Below, in pieces: positions 19,382 through 27,952 of a stretch of 64,000 bases of DNA; the first letter of the stretch is position 1; each line of letters begins with the position of its first letter. The notes under the pieces are model-generated. The model had not been told where the DNA came from, made no database searches, and worked only from the letters and a program-made list of their open reading frames with translations. Source of the stretch: CAVVNN01 sp963749605 (GTDB lineage Bacteria > Actinomycetota > Thermoleophilia > Solirubrobacterales > 70-9); contig CAVVNN010000002.1 in assembly GCA_963749605.1 (NCBI GenBank), forward strand, positions 1,116,001 through 1,180,000. The letters are read 5' to 3'. The translations under genes were made by a program, and so were the position numbers.

Positions 19382-20889
19382 GGGCGCGAGCGGGGGTCGT
19401 CTACCTGGTCGGGGCCGGGCCGGGGGACCCGGGGTTGATGACGGTGCGGGCGCTGGAGCTGATCGCCGACGCCGACGCGGTCTACTACGACCGCCTCATC
19501 CCCCCGGGCGCCCTCTCGGGCGCCCGCCCCGACGCCGAGCTGGTCTACGTCGGCAAGCGGCCCGGCGTTCCCTCGGTTCCCCAGGAGGAGATCGGCGAGC
19601 GGTTGATCGAAGCGGCCGCGGCGGGCAAGAGCGTGGTGCGGCTCAAGGGTGGCGACCCGTTCGTCTTCGGCCGCGGCGGCGAGGAGGGGGAAGCGCTGCG
19701 CGCGGCCGGGATCGAGTTCGAGGTCGTGCCGGGGGTGACCGCCGGCGTTGCGGCGACCGCCTACGCGGGGATCCCCGTCACCCACCGCGACGACGCCTCC
19801 GCCGTCGCCTTCGTCACCGGCCACGAGGACCCCGGCAAGTCCGAGACCGCCCTCGACTGGAAGGCTCTGGCCGCCTTCCCCGGCACACTCGTCTTCTACA
19901 TGGGTGTCAAGCGGCTGGCGCATAACGCCGCGGCGCTGGTCGAGGCCGGCCGCGACCCCGACGAACCCGCCGCCGCAATCGAACGCGGCACGACGTCCGG
20001 GCAGCGCACGGTCACCGCGACCCTCGGCACGCTCGCCGCCGCGGTCGAGCGCGAGGGCGTTGGCCCCCCGGCGCTGGTCGTCGTCGGCCGGGTGGTCGAG
20101 CGCCGCGAGGCGCTCGGCTGGCTGGAGCGCCGCCCGCTGCACGGCCGCCGCATCGTCGTCACCCGCGCCCGCGCCCAGGCGAGCGGCCTCGCCGCCACCC
20201 TGCGCGGCCTCGGCGCCGAGGTGGTCGAACTGCCCGCGATCAGGATCGAGCCGCGCATAGAGGCCGAGGAGGTGCGCCGCGCCATCGAAGCGATCGGCGA
20301 CTACACACTCGTCTCCCTCACCAGCCCCAACGGGGTGCGGCTGCTGCTCGAGGCGCTGGAGTCGGCGGGCCTCGATGCCCGGGCGCTCGCCGGGGCGACC
20401 GTCGCCGCGATCGGACCCGGAACTGCGCGCGCTCTCGCGGAGCGCGGCATCGCCGCCGACGTCGTTCCCGAGCGCTTCGTCGCCGAGGCGCTGGTGGAAG
20501 CGCTGGCCGGCATCGAGGTCGAGGGCCGCCGGGTCCTCGTCGCCCGCGCCGCCGAGGCGCGCGACGTCCTCCCCGACGCGCTGCGCGAGCGCGGCGCCGA
20601 GGTCGACGTCATCGCCCTCTACGAAACGGTGCGCGAGGATCCCGACCCGGAGGCCGTGGAGGCCGCCCAGGCCGCCGACTACGTCACCTTCACCTCGTCC
20701 TCGACCGTCAGCAACCTCACCGAGGCGCTCGGAGACCGCTTCCCCGCCGATGCCCGGGTCGTCTCGATCGGCCCGATCACCAGCGAAGCGGCGCGCGCCG
20801 CGGGCCTCGAGGTCCAGGTCGAGGCCGACCGCCACGACGTCGACGGCCTGCTCGAGGCTCTCCTCGCCGACGCCATCCGTGCGGAGTGA
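19378..20889 (+). CDS. cobA-hemD: Fused uroporphyrinogen-III C-methyltransferase / uroporphyrinogen-III synthase
   Basis: 503 residues. Residues 1-245 are the SUMT methyltransferase (YLVGAGPGDPGLMTVRALE, VRLKGGDPFVFGRGGEE, VVPGVTAGVAATAYAGIPVT); residues 255-503 are HemD (GRRIVVTRARAQASGL, TSPNGVRLLLEAL, YVTFTSSSTVSNL). The fusion gives uroporphyrinogen III and diverts part to precorrin-2/siroheme, and is common in actinobacteria and Firmicutes. Start overlaps hemC. A palindrome follows 5 bases after the stop. Confidence 0.94.
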   Translation: MRARAGVVYLVGAGPGDPGLMTVRALELIADADAVYYDRLIPPGALSGARPDAELVYVGKRPGVPSVPQEEIGERLIEAAAAGKSVVRLKGGDPFVFGRGGEEGEALRAAGIEFEVVPGVTAGVAATAYAGIPVTHRDDASAVAFVTGHEDPGKSETALDWKALAAFPGTLVFYMGVKRLAHNAAALVEAGRDPDEPAAAIERGTTSGQRTVTATLGTLAAAVEREGVGPPALVVVGRVVERREALGWLERRPLHGRRIVVTRARAQASGLAATLRGLGAEVVELPAIRIEPRIEAEEVRRAIEAIGDYTLVSLTSPNGVRLLLEALESAGLDARALAGATVAAIGPGTARALAERGIAADVVPERFVAEALVEALAGIEVEGRRVLVARAAEARDVLPDALRERGAEVDVIALYETVREDPDPEAVEAAQAADYVTFTSSSTVSNLTEALGDRFPADARVVSIGPITSEAARAAGLEVQVEADRHDVDGLLEALLADAIRAE

Positions 20890-20894
20890 GCGAG

Positions 20895-20935
20895 CGTGGC
20901 GCTTTACTCGGCGTATGGCCGATAAACGCGCCACG
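20895..20935. repeat. Intergenic palindrome, copy 2
   Basis: CGTGGCGC (20895-20902) pairs with GCGCCACG (20928-20935); TTTA/TAAA and TCGGC/GCCGA continue the stem with one bulged C on each side around the loop GTATG (20913-20917). It lies after cobA-hemD and before birA, so here it is inside a same-strand gene run. Closely similar to 7881-7915. Confidence 0.6.
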
Positions 20936-20947
20936 AACAACGCCCCG

Positions 20948-21661
20948 ATGAGCTTCGGGGCGCCTCACCGCCACTACCGGCTGACAGACTCGACCAACAC
21001 GCGCGCCCGCGAGCTGGCCGAAGCCGGCGCCCCGCATGGCACCGTCGTCACCGCCGCGGAGCAGACCGAGGGACACGGACGGCAGGGACGCAGCTGGGCA
21101 GCGCCGGCAGGCAAGGCGCTCCTCTACTCGGCGATCCTGCGCCCCCTCGACAGGGGCCACCTGCTGCTGCCGCTTGCGGTCCCGCTCGCCGTCTGCGAGA
21201 CGGTTGAGGAGCTGGAGCCGGGTATCGAGTGCCGGATCAAGTGGCCAAACGACATCCTGCTCGACGGCCGCAAGCTGGCGGGCATCCTGATCGAGGCCCG
21301 CCCGCAGGACGAATGGGCGGTGATCGGCGTCGGCATCAACCTCACCATCGCCCCCGAGGAGCTCCCGCCCGACCTCCGTGACACGGCGGTCTCGATCTTC
21401 GGCTCGAGCGCGGAGGCCCCCCCGGCCCCCCTCACCGCAGCCGCAGTTCTAAGCCGCCACCTTGACCGCTGGGTCGAGGCCGAGCCCGAGGCCGTCCTTG
21501 CCGAGTTCCGAGCCCGCGACGCCCTGCGCGGTCGCGAGATCGCCTGGGACGGCGGCTCAGGAGTCGCCGACGGCGTCGACGACCGGGGAAACCTCGTCGT
21601 CGCCGCCATCGACGGCGACCGCGTCGTCCTTGGCGCCGGCGAGGTCCACCTTCGCCTCTGA
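20948..21661 (+). CDS. birA: Biotin--[acetyl-CoA-carboxylase] ligase
   Basis: About 237 residues: catalytic domain without the N-terminal repressor HTH. Motifs: DSTNTRARELAEAGAPHGTV, QTEGHGRQGRSWAAPAGKAL (biotinoyl-AMP loop), KWPNDILLDGRKLAGILIE with the catalytic Lys, and a C-terminal SH3-like part. ATG at 20948 is preferred; an ATG at 20915 inside the palindrome is also in frame. Its last 105 bases overlap the 3' end of the convergent helicase gene. Confidence 0.9.
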   Translation: MSFGAPHRHYRLTDSTNTRARELAEAGAPHGTVVTAAEQTEGHGRQGRSWAAPAGKALLYSAILRPLDRGHLLLPLAVPLAVCETVEELEPGIECRIKWPNDILLDGRKLAGILIEARPQDEWAVIGVGINLTIAPEELPPDLRDTAVSIFGSSAEAPPAPLTAAAVLSRHLDRWVEAEPEAVLAEFRARDALRGREIAWDGGSGVADGVDDRGNLVVAAIDGDRVVLGAGEVHLRL

Positions 21662-24058
21662 GTCCTTCCCCGCCTTCCGCTTCCCGTTGCGCTTGCGCCG
21701 CCGTTTCCCGCCTTTGGGGAAGTTGCGCAGCAGCTCCCGCGCGATCGCCGAGGGTTTGCGGGCCATCCGCATGCGGGCGCCGCGCAGCACCTCCTCGCCC
21801 TCCGGAGTGTGGGAGACGGCGCCGGCCAGCAGCGCAACCGCCAGTCGCCGGTCGTGTTTGCGCGCCGCGTGCACCAGCCGTCGCGCGTTGCGACCGTGCG
21901 CCCGCCCCGACGAGTTGACCAGCAGCCCCAGCAGGCGCTTGGTCTCCGGCCAGCGCTGCACGGCGTACTCTTCGTGCAGCTCGGGGGTGTAGGAGGCGAG
22001 CCGCCAGACCCACGCTTGCGCCTGGTCGCGGCGGCCGATCCGCTTGTCGACCAGCGCCTGCAGCAGGATCTTCGTTCCCGCCCGCCTGTCCTCGCGGCTC
22101 CAGGTGCCGACGATGTCGATCGCGTCGTCGAAGGCGTCGGGATCGGCGAGGTCGGGGATCTCGCCCAGCGCTTTCAGCCGCAACTGCGCGTTGCGGTTTC
22201 TCTGCACGCAGGTGAGCAGGAAGCGGCGGCGCAGCTCCTTCGTCTTGTCGTTCTGGATCATCGCCCGCGCCCGGCGCCAGCCCTGCGTGTTCACCCGCGC
22301 CCCGGCCAGTGCCGCCCAGACGTGTTGCTCGGGGTAGTCGAGGTTCTCCACCGCGATCCGCCAGATCTCGCGTTCGAGCACTTCCATCCGTCGCTCCTCG
22401 GAGTCGGAGACGGGGACGACGCGTCGCTCCACCCGCATCCTGCGCCCGCGCCCACGCCGCACCGGCCCGACCACGATCGCGCCGCCGCGGTAGATGTCGC
22501 GGTCGAGCAGGCTGTGCAGGGTGACGATCGTCTCGTCGTGGGTGGTCGCCGGGTGGACGAAGTCGATCACCAGCCCCGCCTCCTTGCCCGGCGCTCGCCG
22601 GGTGACGCGGCCGACCCGCTGCTGGTAGACCCGCCGCGAGGCGGTCGGCGCCAGGTGCATGCAGATCGTCGCCCGCGGCGAGTTCCATCCCTCGGCCAGC
22701 AGCATCGCGTTGCAGAGCACGTCGACGTCGCCGCGCTCGAAGGCGGCAAGGATCTCGGCCAGCTCGCGCTTCGGCGTCTCGCCGGAGACGGCGCGGGCGT
22801 TGATCCCGGCCGCTTTGAAGGCTTTGGCGACGTTCTTCGCATGCTGGACGCCGGCGGTGTAGAGGACGCCGGGAACCTTGCTGAAGCGGGAGCGATAGAG
22901 ATCGGCGATGGCCACGTTGAATGGCTCCTGGTCGAGCAGGGCGGCCAGCTCCTCCTGGTCGAAGTCCTGGTCGACCTCGCCTTTGCGCAGCGGCACCTTG
23001 GCGATCGTCCGCACCCCAGGCCCGGGCGGTATGCGCAGGCAGCGCAGCGGTGAGATCACCCCGCGGCGCGCGGCCTGGGCGAGGTCGAAGCGCGAGGTCT
23101 GAGTCGGGAAGAGGTCGGCAACGTGGCGGGCGATCAGCGCCCCGGTCGCGGTCATGCCGATGAAGACGGGACCGGTCCAGGCGCGAATGCAGGCGCTGGT
23201 TTTCTCGCCCAGCGCGGTGTGCGCCTCGTCGCAGATGACGATCGAGTAGGCGTCGGAGACCCGCTTGTGGTTGCGGACGAACCACTGGTAGGTCTCGACC
23301 GTGACCGGGCCGTCGGGGTCGTCGCGGCCGTCCATCAGCGGCGGGCGCAGCCGCTCCTTGTAGCCGCGGTCGGAGATCTCGCCGATGAACTGGTCGACCA
23401 GGTTGCGGCGGTGGGTGAGGATCAGGACGCCGCCGGTGCGGGAGGCGTCGATGAAGCCGACGGCGGCGACCGTCTTGCCGGCGCCGGTCGCGTGCTCGAA
23501 CCAGAAGCGCCGCGCGGCGCCGGGGTCCTCGGGCGCCTCCTCGATCGCCTCCTCGTCGGCGGCCTCTGGCTCCTCCCAATCCTGGGGCTCCTCGTCGGGG
23601 GCGAGCGGCTCGTCCTCGTCCTCCAGCTCGATCTCGCCATCGACGACCTCGCCGGCGTCGAGCTCTGCGGCGGCGGCTCCGTTGCCGTTGCGCCGCTCCT
23701 CCGCCGCCCCGCTCTGCTGCTCGGCCATCAGCTCGGTCAGCGTCCCCGAGAGGGCGTCGACCTGGTGCGGGTTTAGCTCTGCCCCGTCGCGCAGCTTCGG
23801 CGGCTCCACGGCGAGCAGCCGCTCCAGCCCCAGCAGCAGGGAGAAGTCGCGGCGCCACTCGATCGAGGGCGTCTCGGCCCCCGCGTCCAGCTCCTCCAGC
23901 GCGATGTCGAGGGCGCGGCGGCGCGCGGTGCCCGGCGCCAGGGCCTCCGGCCCCTCGCCTTCGAGCAGGAACGGCTCGCGGACGAAATCCGCGGCGCGCT
24001 CGATGTCGGCGCTTGAGGGAACTGCCGCTGGCGCGGCAACTTCGCTGGTCTTGGCCAT
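21557..24058 (-). CDS. DEAD/DEAH-box superfamily 2 helicase
   Basis: 833 residues. Motif I HATGAGKTVAA (about residue 190), motif II IVICDEAHTALG, motif III GMTATG, motif VI QRVGRVTRRAPG, so an intact SF2 helicase core similar to restriction-type/UvrB-like DEAH helicases. An acidic low-complexity stretch (EDEDEPLAPDEEPQDWEE) precedes the core and a long helical C-terminal part ends in a basic tail (GGKRRRKRNGKRKAGK). No nuclease or methylase partner is adjacent. Start MAKTSEV at 24058 is divergent from the TlpA gene. The final 105 bases are antisense to birA. Confidence 0.85.
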   Translation of the reverse strand: MAKTSEVAAPAAVPSSADIERAADFVREPFLLEGEGPEALAPGTARRRALDIALEELDAGAETPSIEWRRDFSLLLGLERLLAVEPPKLRDGAELNPHQVDALSGTLTELMAEQQSGAAEERRNGNGAAAAELDAGEVVDGEIELEDEDEPLAPDEEPQDWEEPEAADEEAIEEAPEDPGAARRFWFEHATGAGKTVAAVGFIDASRTGGVLILTHRRNLVDQFIGEISDRGYKERLRPPLMDGRDDPDGPVTVETYQWFVRNHKRVSDAYSIVICDEAHTALGEKTSACIRAWTGPVFIGMTATGALIARHVADLFPTQTSRFDLAQAARRGVISPLRCLRIPPGPGVRTIAKVPLRKGEVDQDFDQEELAALLDQEPFNVAIADLYRSRFSKVPGVLYTAGVQHAKNVAKAFKAAGINARAVSGETPKRELAEILAAFERGDVDVLCNAMLLAEGWNSPRATICMHLAPTASRRVYQQRVGRVTRRAPGKEAGLVIDFVHPATTHDETIVTLHSLLDRDIYRGGAIVVGPVRRGRGRRMRVERRVVPVSDSEERRMEVLEREIWRIAVENLDYPEQHVWAALAGARVNTQGWRRARAMIQNDKTKELRRRFLLTCVQRNRNAQLRLKALGEIPDLADPDAFDDAIDIVGTWSREDRRAGTKILLQALVDKRIGRRDQAQAWVWRLASYTPELHEEYAVQRWPETKRLLGLLVNSSGRAHGRNARRLVHAARKHDRRLAVALLAGAVSHTPEGEEVLRGARMRMARKPSAIARELLRNFPKGGKRRRKRNGKRKAGKDSEAKVDLAGAKDDAVAVDGGDDEVSPVVDAVGDS

Positions 24059-24190
24059 AAAGGCTTGTGGGTCCGTCGCAGCCGCAGCGCGCCAAGCGCA
24101 GCGACCGGAACAAGTGAACGAGGATGCCGGGGTCCGTTTCTTCCCTTCCTCCGGCGATCTCAGCGGCCCGCATACGGGCGGACCGAACGA

Positions 24191-24205
24191 ACGTATTGTA
24201 ATCAT
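24191..24205 (+). promoter_or_regulatory. Promoter motif ACGTATTGTAATCAT
   Basis: AATCAT ends 7 bases before the ATG at 24213. Shares ACGTATTGT and AATCAT with the elements upstream of 41485, 51454, 52798 and 54983. The intergenic gap also serves the divergent helicase. Confidence 0.4.
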
Positions 24206-24212
24206 CGATCAG

Positions 24213-24791
24213 ATGCCACCGGGGCGAAACCTCTTCAGCGCGCTCTTCCTTGCCGCGGCGCTGGCGCTCGCCGCCGCCGGCTGCGGCTCCTCGAGCGGCG
24301 GCGGGGACTACGGCGGCAAGGCTCCCGACTACGCCAGAGCGCTGGCCGGTTCCCCCGCCCCGCTTGCCGCCCTGCACGCCGAAGCCGACCGCCTGCTGCC
24401 GGGAGGAACCGAGGCCTTCGAACGCCGGATCGCCGCGCTGAAGGGCTACCCGGTCGTGGTCAACATGTGGGCGTCGTGGTGCGGCCCCTGCCGCTTCGAG
24501 TTCCCCACCTTGCAGAAGCTCTCCGCCCGCTACGGCAGGCGCGTCGCCTTCCTCGGCGTCGACTCGCAGGACTCCGACGCCGCCGCCTCGACCTTCCTCG
24601 AAGAGGCGCCGGTCCCCTACCCCAGCTACACCGATCCCGACAAGGAGATCTTCGCCGCCCTCCACGCCACTGGCCTCCCCGACACCGCCTTCTACGACCG
24701 CTCCGGCAAGCTCGTGTACCTGAAGCAGGGCCCGTACACCGACACGAAGGAACTCGAAGCCGACGTCGAGCGCTACGCGCTGGGGTCATGA
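24213..24791 (+). CDS. TlpA-like thiol-disulfide lipoprotein
   Basis: 192 residues. A signal with lipobox (LALAAAGCGSSSGG) anchors it outside the membrane; the thioredoxin fold carries WASWCGPCRFEFPTLQKL (CxxC about residues 90-93) and ends with the cis-Pro region GLPDTAFYDRSGK. Such proteins reduce disulfides for cytochrome c maturation or other exported proteins; the ccm genes 8 kb upstream make that plausible but not proven. First gene of a run with nfeD and slipin. Confidence 0.85.
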   Translation: MPPGRNLFSALFLAAALALAAAGCGSSSGGGDYGGKAPDYARALAGSPAPLAALHAEADRLLPGGTEAFERRIAALKGYPVVVNMWASWCGPCRFEFPTLQKLSARYGRRVAFLGVDSQDSDAAASTFLEEAPVPYPSYTDPDKEIFAALHATGLPDTAFYDRSGKLVYLKQGPYTDTKELEADVERYALGS

Positions 24792-24798
24792 TGTACCT

Positions 24799-25257
24799 AT
24801 GACCGCGGAGATAGTCCTCCTGCTGGTGCTCGCCCTGGTGCTCTTCGTCGCCGAGGCCCATGTGCCGAGCGGGATCCTCGGCATCCTCGGGATCGGCGCG
24901 CTCCTCGGCGCCGGGCTGATCTACCGCCACGAGGGGCATAGCCTGCCGGTCGTCGTCATCGTCGCCGTCGCCCTGCTGTTCGGTGGCCTCGTCCTGTTCG
25001 CAGCGCGCAAAGTGCTCCACGCCTACCGCAACGAGCCGGTCCGCACCGGCTATGAGGAGATGGCGGGGGCGACGGCGGAGGTCCGCTCCCCCCTCGATCC
25101 CGAGGGTCAGGTGTTCCTGCAGGGGGCGGTCTGGCACGCCCGCCTGCGCGGCGGCGAGGGCCCGGTCACCGTGGGGGATAGAGTCCGGGTCGAGTCGGTC
25201 GACGGCCTGACCCTGGTGGTCCGTCCCGAAGCCGCAACCGAGGAAGGAGCGAACTAG
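24799..25257 (+). CDS. NfeD-like membrane protein
   Basis: 152 residues. Two to three membrane segments at the N-terminus (LLLVLALVLFVAEAHVPSG, GILGIGALLGAGLIY) and a C-terminal OB fold (MAGATAEVRSPLDPEGQVF, VGDRVRVESVDGLTLVV). NfeD proteins partner with stomatin/SPFH proteins, and the next gene encodes one directly adjacent to this stop. Confidence 0.85.
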   Translation: MTAEIVLLLVLALVLFVAEAHVPSGILGILGIGALLGAGLIYRHEGHSLPVVVIVAVALLFGGLVLFAARKVLHAYRNEPVRTGYEEMAGATAEVRSPLDPEGQVFLQGAVWHARLRGGEGPVTVGDRVRVESVDGLTLVVRPEAATEEGAN

Positions 25258-26103
25258 GTGGCAGCGCTGATCGCAGTGGCCGTGGTTCTGGCAATCCTCC
25301 TCGTCGTCCTCTTCGCCTCGGTGCGGATCCTGCGCGAGTACGAACGCGGCGTCATCTTCCGCCTCGGCCGCTTGATCGCCCAAAAGGGGCCCGGGCTGAT
25401 TCTGCTGATCCCGTTCGTCGACCGCATGGTCAAGGTCGACCTGCGGACGGTGACGCTCAACATCCCGCCGCAGGAGGTGATCACCCGCGACAACGTCCCC
25501 GCCGGCGTCAACGCGGTCGCCTACTTCCGCGTGATCGACCCGCGCAAGGCGATCACGGAGGTCGAAAACTTCCTCCTCGCCACCTCGCAGATCTCGCAGA
25601 CGGCGCTGCGCTCCGTACTCGGCAAGGCCGAGTTCGACCAGCTCCTCTCCGAGCGCGAGCGGCTCAACGAGGAGCTGCAGAAGATCATCGACGAGTCGAC
25701 CGAGCCCTGGGGCGTGAAGGTGACCGCGGTCGAGATCAAGGACGTCGAGATCCCCGAACAGATGCAGCGGGCGATCGCGCGCCAGGCCGAGGCCGAGCGC
25801 GAGCGGCGCGCCAAGATCATCAACTCCGAGGGCGAGTTCCAGGCCGCGCAGAAGCTCACCGACGCCGCCGACATCATCAGCACCAACCCGGCCTCGCTCC
25901 AGCTCCGCTACCTGCAGACGCTGCTGGAAATCGGCAGCAACCAGAACACCACCGTCGTCTTCCCGCTGCCGATGGACATGATCGAGCCGTTCCTCGGCAG
26001 AGCCGACCACAAGACCGGGGGAAGCAAAGCCAAAGCCCCCAAGCCCCCGGCCCCGCCGGAGCCGCCGCCGCTGCCCGACGACCTCCCCCCCTCCCGGTCC
26101 TGA
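25258..26103 (+). CDS. Slipin (SPFH/stomatin-family protein)
   Basis: 281 residues from a GTG abutting the nfeD stop. One N-terminal membrane segment, SPFH domain (REYERGVIFRLGRLIAQKGP, VDLRTVTLNIPPQEVITRDN), helical region (RQAEAERERRAKIINSEGEF) and a Pro/Lys tail (KAKAPKPPAPPEPPPLP). Forms membrane microdomain scaffolds with NfeD. The usual C-terminal stomatin hydrophobic region is present (VVFPLPMDMI). Confidence 0.9.
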   Translation: MAALIAVAVVLAILLVVLFASVRILREYERGVIFRLGRLIAQKGPGLILLIPFVDRMVKVDLRTVTLNIPPQEVITRDNVPAGVNAVAYFRVIDPRKAITEVENFLLATSQISQTALRSVLGKAEFDQLLSERERLNEELQKIIDESTEPWGVKVTAVEIKDVEIPEQMQRAIARQAEAERERRAKIINSEGEFQAAQKLTDAADIISTNPASLQLRYLQTLLEIGSNQNTTVVFPLPMDMIEPFLGRADHKTGGSKAKAPKPPAPPEPPPLPDDLPPSRS

Positions 26104-26138
26104 GCGCTCCCGAAATTCGCATCGACCAGCTTTCGGGC

Positions 26139-27158
26139 TTGCGGGCGATCCTCGCCCCCGGCCGCGCCGAGCGGCCGGAGGGGTTCACCGCCCCGCGGAG
26201 CGAGCCGAAGGGGCCGGAGGGGTGCCCGTTCTGCGAGGGGCAGGAGGGGCGCACGCCGCCGGAGGTCTATGCGGTGCGGCCGGGCGGCGGCGGGCCGGAC
26301 GCGCCCGGGTGGACGAGCCGCGTCGTGCCGAACCTCTACCCGGCGCTGGCCGAGCAGCCGGTGGAGGAGGGGCCGGGGGACGGGACGGCCGCTGAGGCGG
26401 GAGCATTCGCCAGCGGCGGCGATCCGCTGCTGGAGTCGCGCCGCGCCGGCGAGCCCGACCTCTTCTCCTCGCGCCCGGCGAGCGGCGCCCACGAGGTGAT
26501 CGTCAACGCCCCCGAGCACGTGACCGCGATGGCCGAGCTGAGCGAGGAGCGCTTCGCCGGCGCCGTCGAGACCTGGCGCGAGCGGATGCGCGCCCACTCG
26601 GGAGCCTCCTACGTGCAGCTGATCCTCAACGAGGGCGGCGGCGCCGGCGCCTCGCTCGAGCACACCCACGCCCAGCTCTACGCGCTGCCCTTCGTGCCGG
26701 CCGCGGTCGCACGGGAGCGGGAGCGCTTCGGCGCCTACCGCGAACGCACCGCGGGCGGCGGGCTGCTCAGCGACGTCCTGGTCGAGGAGGTGCGCCGCCG
26801 CGAGCGGCTGGTCGCGATCGACGAGGAGGCGGCGCTGATCTGCCCCTGGGCCTCGCGCTCGCCGTTCGAGCTGCGGGTGGCGCCGCGCCGCGAGGCCGCC
26901 CGTTTCGAGCAGGACGAGACCGGGGCCGCGATGATCCGCACCGCGCTGCGGGCGCTCGCCGAGCGCTTCGGCAGCCCGCCCGAGCTGAACCTCTGGGTCC
27001 GCACCGCCCCCCGCGGCGCCGAGCACTTCCACTGGCACGTGGACATCGCCCCCCGGCTGAGCGTGAAGGCCGGCTTCGAGCTCGGCACCGGCGTCGACAT
27101 CAACACCTACCCCCCAGAGCGCGCGGCGGCGGACCTGCGGGACTGTCTCCCCGGGTAG
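26139..27158 (+). CDS. Galactose-1-phosphate uridylyltransferase-like protein
   Basis: HIT-superfamily nucleotidyl transferase, about 340-352 residues. GCPFCEGQEG gives a zinc CxxC, SLEHTHAQLYALP the active-site HxHxQ, and AEHFHWHVDIAPR the second His motif. The TTG at 26139 is the first accepted start codon, but the in-frame codons before it encode PEIRIDQLSGLRAILAPGRA, which matches the usual GalT N-terminus; the true start may be a CTG at 26100 overlapping the slipin stop. No other Leloir genes are nearby, so the sugar nucleotide is uncertain. Confidence 0.8.
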   Translation: MRAILAPGRAERPEGFTAPRSEPKGPEGCPFCEGQEGRTPPEVYAVRPGGGGPDAPGWTSRVVPNLYPALAEQPVEEGPGDGTAAEAGAFASGGDPLLESRRAGEPDLFSSRPASGAHEVIVNAPEHVTAMAELSEERFAGAVETWRERMRAHSGASYVQLILNEGGGAGASLEHTHAQLYALPFVPAAVARERERFGAYRERTAGGGLLSDVLVEEVRRRERLVAIDEEAALICPWASRSPFELRVAPRREAARFEQDETGAAMIRTALRALAERFGSPPELNLWVRTAPRGAEHFHWHVDIAPRLSVKAGFELGTGVDINTYPPERAAADLRDCLPG

Positions 27159-27161
27159 GGT
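27156..27161 (+). promoter_or_regulatory. -10 element TAGGGT, probably leaderless
   Basis: TAGGGT lies 8 bases before the ATG at 27170, overlapping the stop of the upstream gene. Confidence 0.3.
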
Positions 27162-27169
27162 CGTCGAGG

Positions 27170-27799
27170 ATGCCGCCAAACCCGCGCCCGATCCCCCGTT
27201 TCATCGCCGACAGCACCCAGGAGGGGATTCCCCATGGGCGTTTCGCGGAGCGGCTGGCGGAGGCGTTCGGGAAGGCCTGCGCGGAGCTGGAGGACCTGCC
27301 CGCAGGAGTCGAGGTTCCCGCCGAGATCGCCTGGTTCCCAGAGCGCGCCTGGGGCGGGCGGGTCTGGGTGCCGGCGTCGGCGCACGCCGACGGACCCGAG
27401 GGAACGCTGGAGCTGTTCGGCCACGTCTCCTACGTGCTGCCGCCCGGCGGCGAGCCGTCCGACTTCCAGGCCAAGGCCGACTTCACCGACGTGCTCGCCG
27501 AGGACAACCCGGACTGGCGCATCGACCTCAACGACGACGTGATCGGGCGCTGGCGAGGCGAGAACGGCCGGGCCGGCGCGGTGACACTGGTCTGGGGCCG
27601 CCCCCTCGTCCACGGCGCCGTCGCCGCCACCGCCGAGCTCGACGCGGAGACAGTCGACCAGGAAGTCGTCTCCCAGGAGCGCTTCACCCTGATCGCCCTC
27701 GACGCCCTCGAGGGCTACGGCGACGATGTCTTCATGCAGGTGAAGCTGTGGAGCCGCCGCGCCCAGGAGCTGGCCGCGGAGAGCCTCTACGCCGCCTGA
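27170..27799 (+). CDS. Hypothetical protein
   Basis: 209 residues, function not recognised. Soluble, acidic, no signal or membrane segment. Begins MPPNPRPIPRFIADSTQEG; central beta-rich part (LELFGHVSYVLPPGG, VTLVWGRPLVHGAVAATAEL) and a C-terminal helix (WSRRAQELAAESLYAA). It follows the GalT-like gene by 11 bases and precedes the tRNA. Confidence 0.65.
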   Translation: MPPNPRPIPRFIADSTQEGIPHGRFAERLAEAFGKACAELEDLPAGVEVPAEIAWFPERAWGGRVWVPASAHADGPEGTLELFGHVSYVLPPGGEPSDFQAKADFTDVLAEDNPDWRIDLNDDVIGRWRGENGRAGAVTLVWGRPLVHGAVAATAELDAETVDQEVVSQERFTLIALDALEGYGDDVFMQVKLWSRRAQELAAESLYAA

Positions 27800-27834
27800 C
27801 CCCCAACAAAAGGGCCTACGATGAGCCCCGGTCG

Positions 27835-27908
27835 GCCCCGATAGCTCAGCCGGATAGAGCGATCCCCTCCTAAGGGATAGGCCGCTGGTTCGAATCCAGC
27901 TCGGGGCA
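27835..27908 (+). tRNA. tRNA-Arg (CCT)
   Basis: Full cloverleaf: acceptor GCCCCGA/TCGGGGC (27835-27841, 27901-27907), discriminator A at 27908, D stem GCTC/GAGC, anticodon stem ATCCC/GGGAT with loop CTCCTAA (anticodon CCT at 27869-27871), T stem GCTGG/CCAGC with loop TTCGAAT. CCA is not encoded. Reads AGG codons. Confidence 0.96.
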
Positions 27909-27939
27909 TGTGCTGTGAGCTAGGCCAATGTCAGAGCCA

Positions 27940-27945
27940 TATAAT
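27940..27945 (+). promoter_or_regulatory. -10 element TATAAT, probably leaderless
   Basis: Perfect TATAAT ending 7 bases before the ATG at 27953, 31 bases after the tRNA. It favours that ATG over upstream starts inside the tRNA 3' end. Confidence 0.5.
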
Positions 27946-27952
27946 CGCTGCA

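Noticed and set aside
21432..24665. Minus-strand open frame of 1077 codons
   Set aside because: Shifted frame over the DEAH helicase; composition is Arg/Ala/Gly-rich noise with no motifs.
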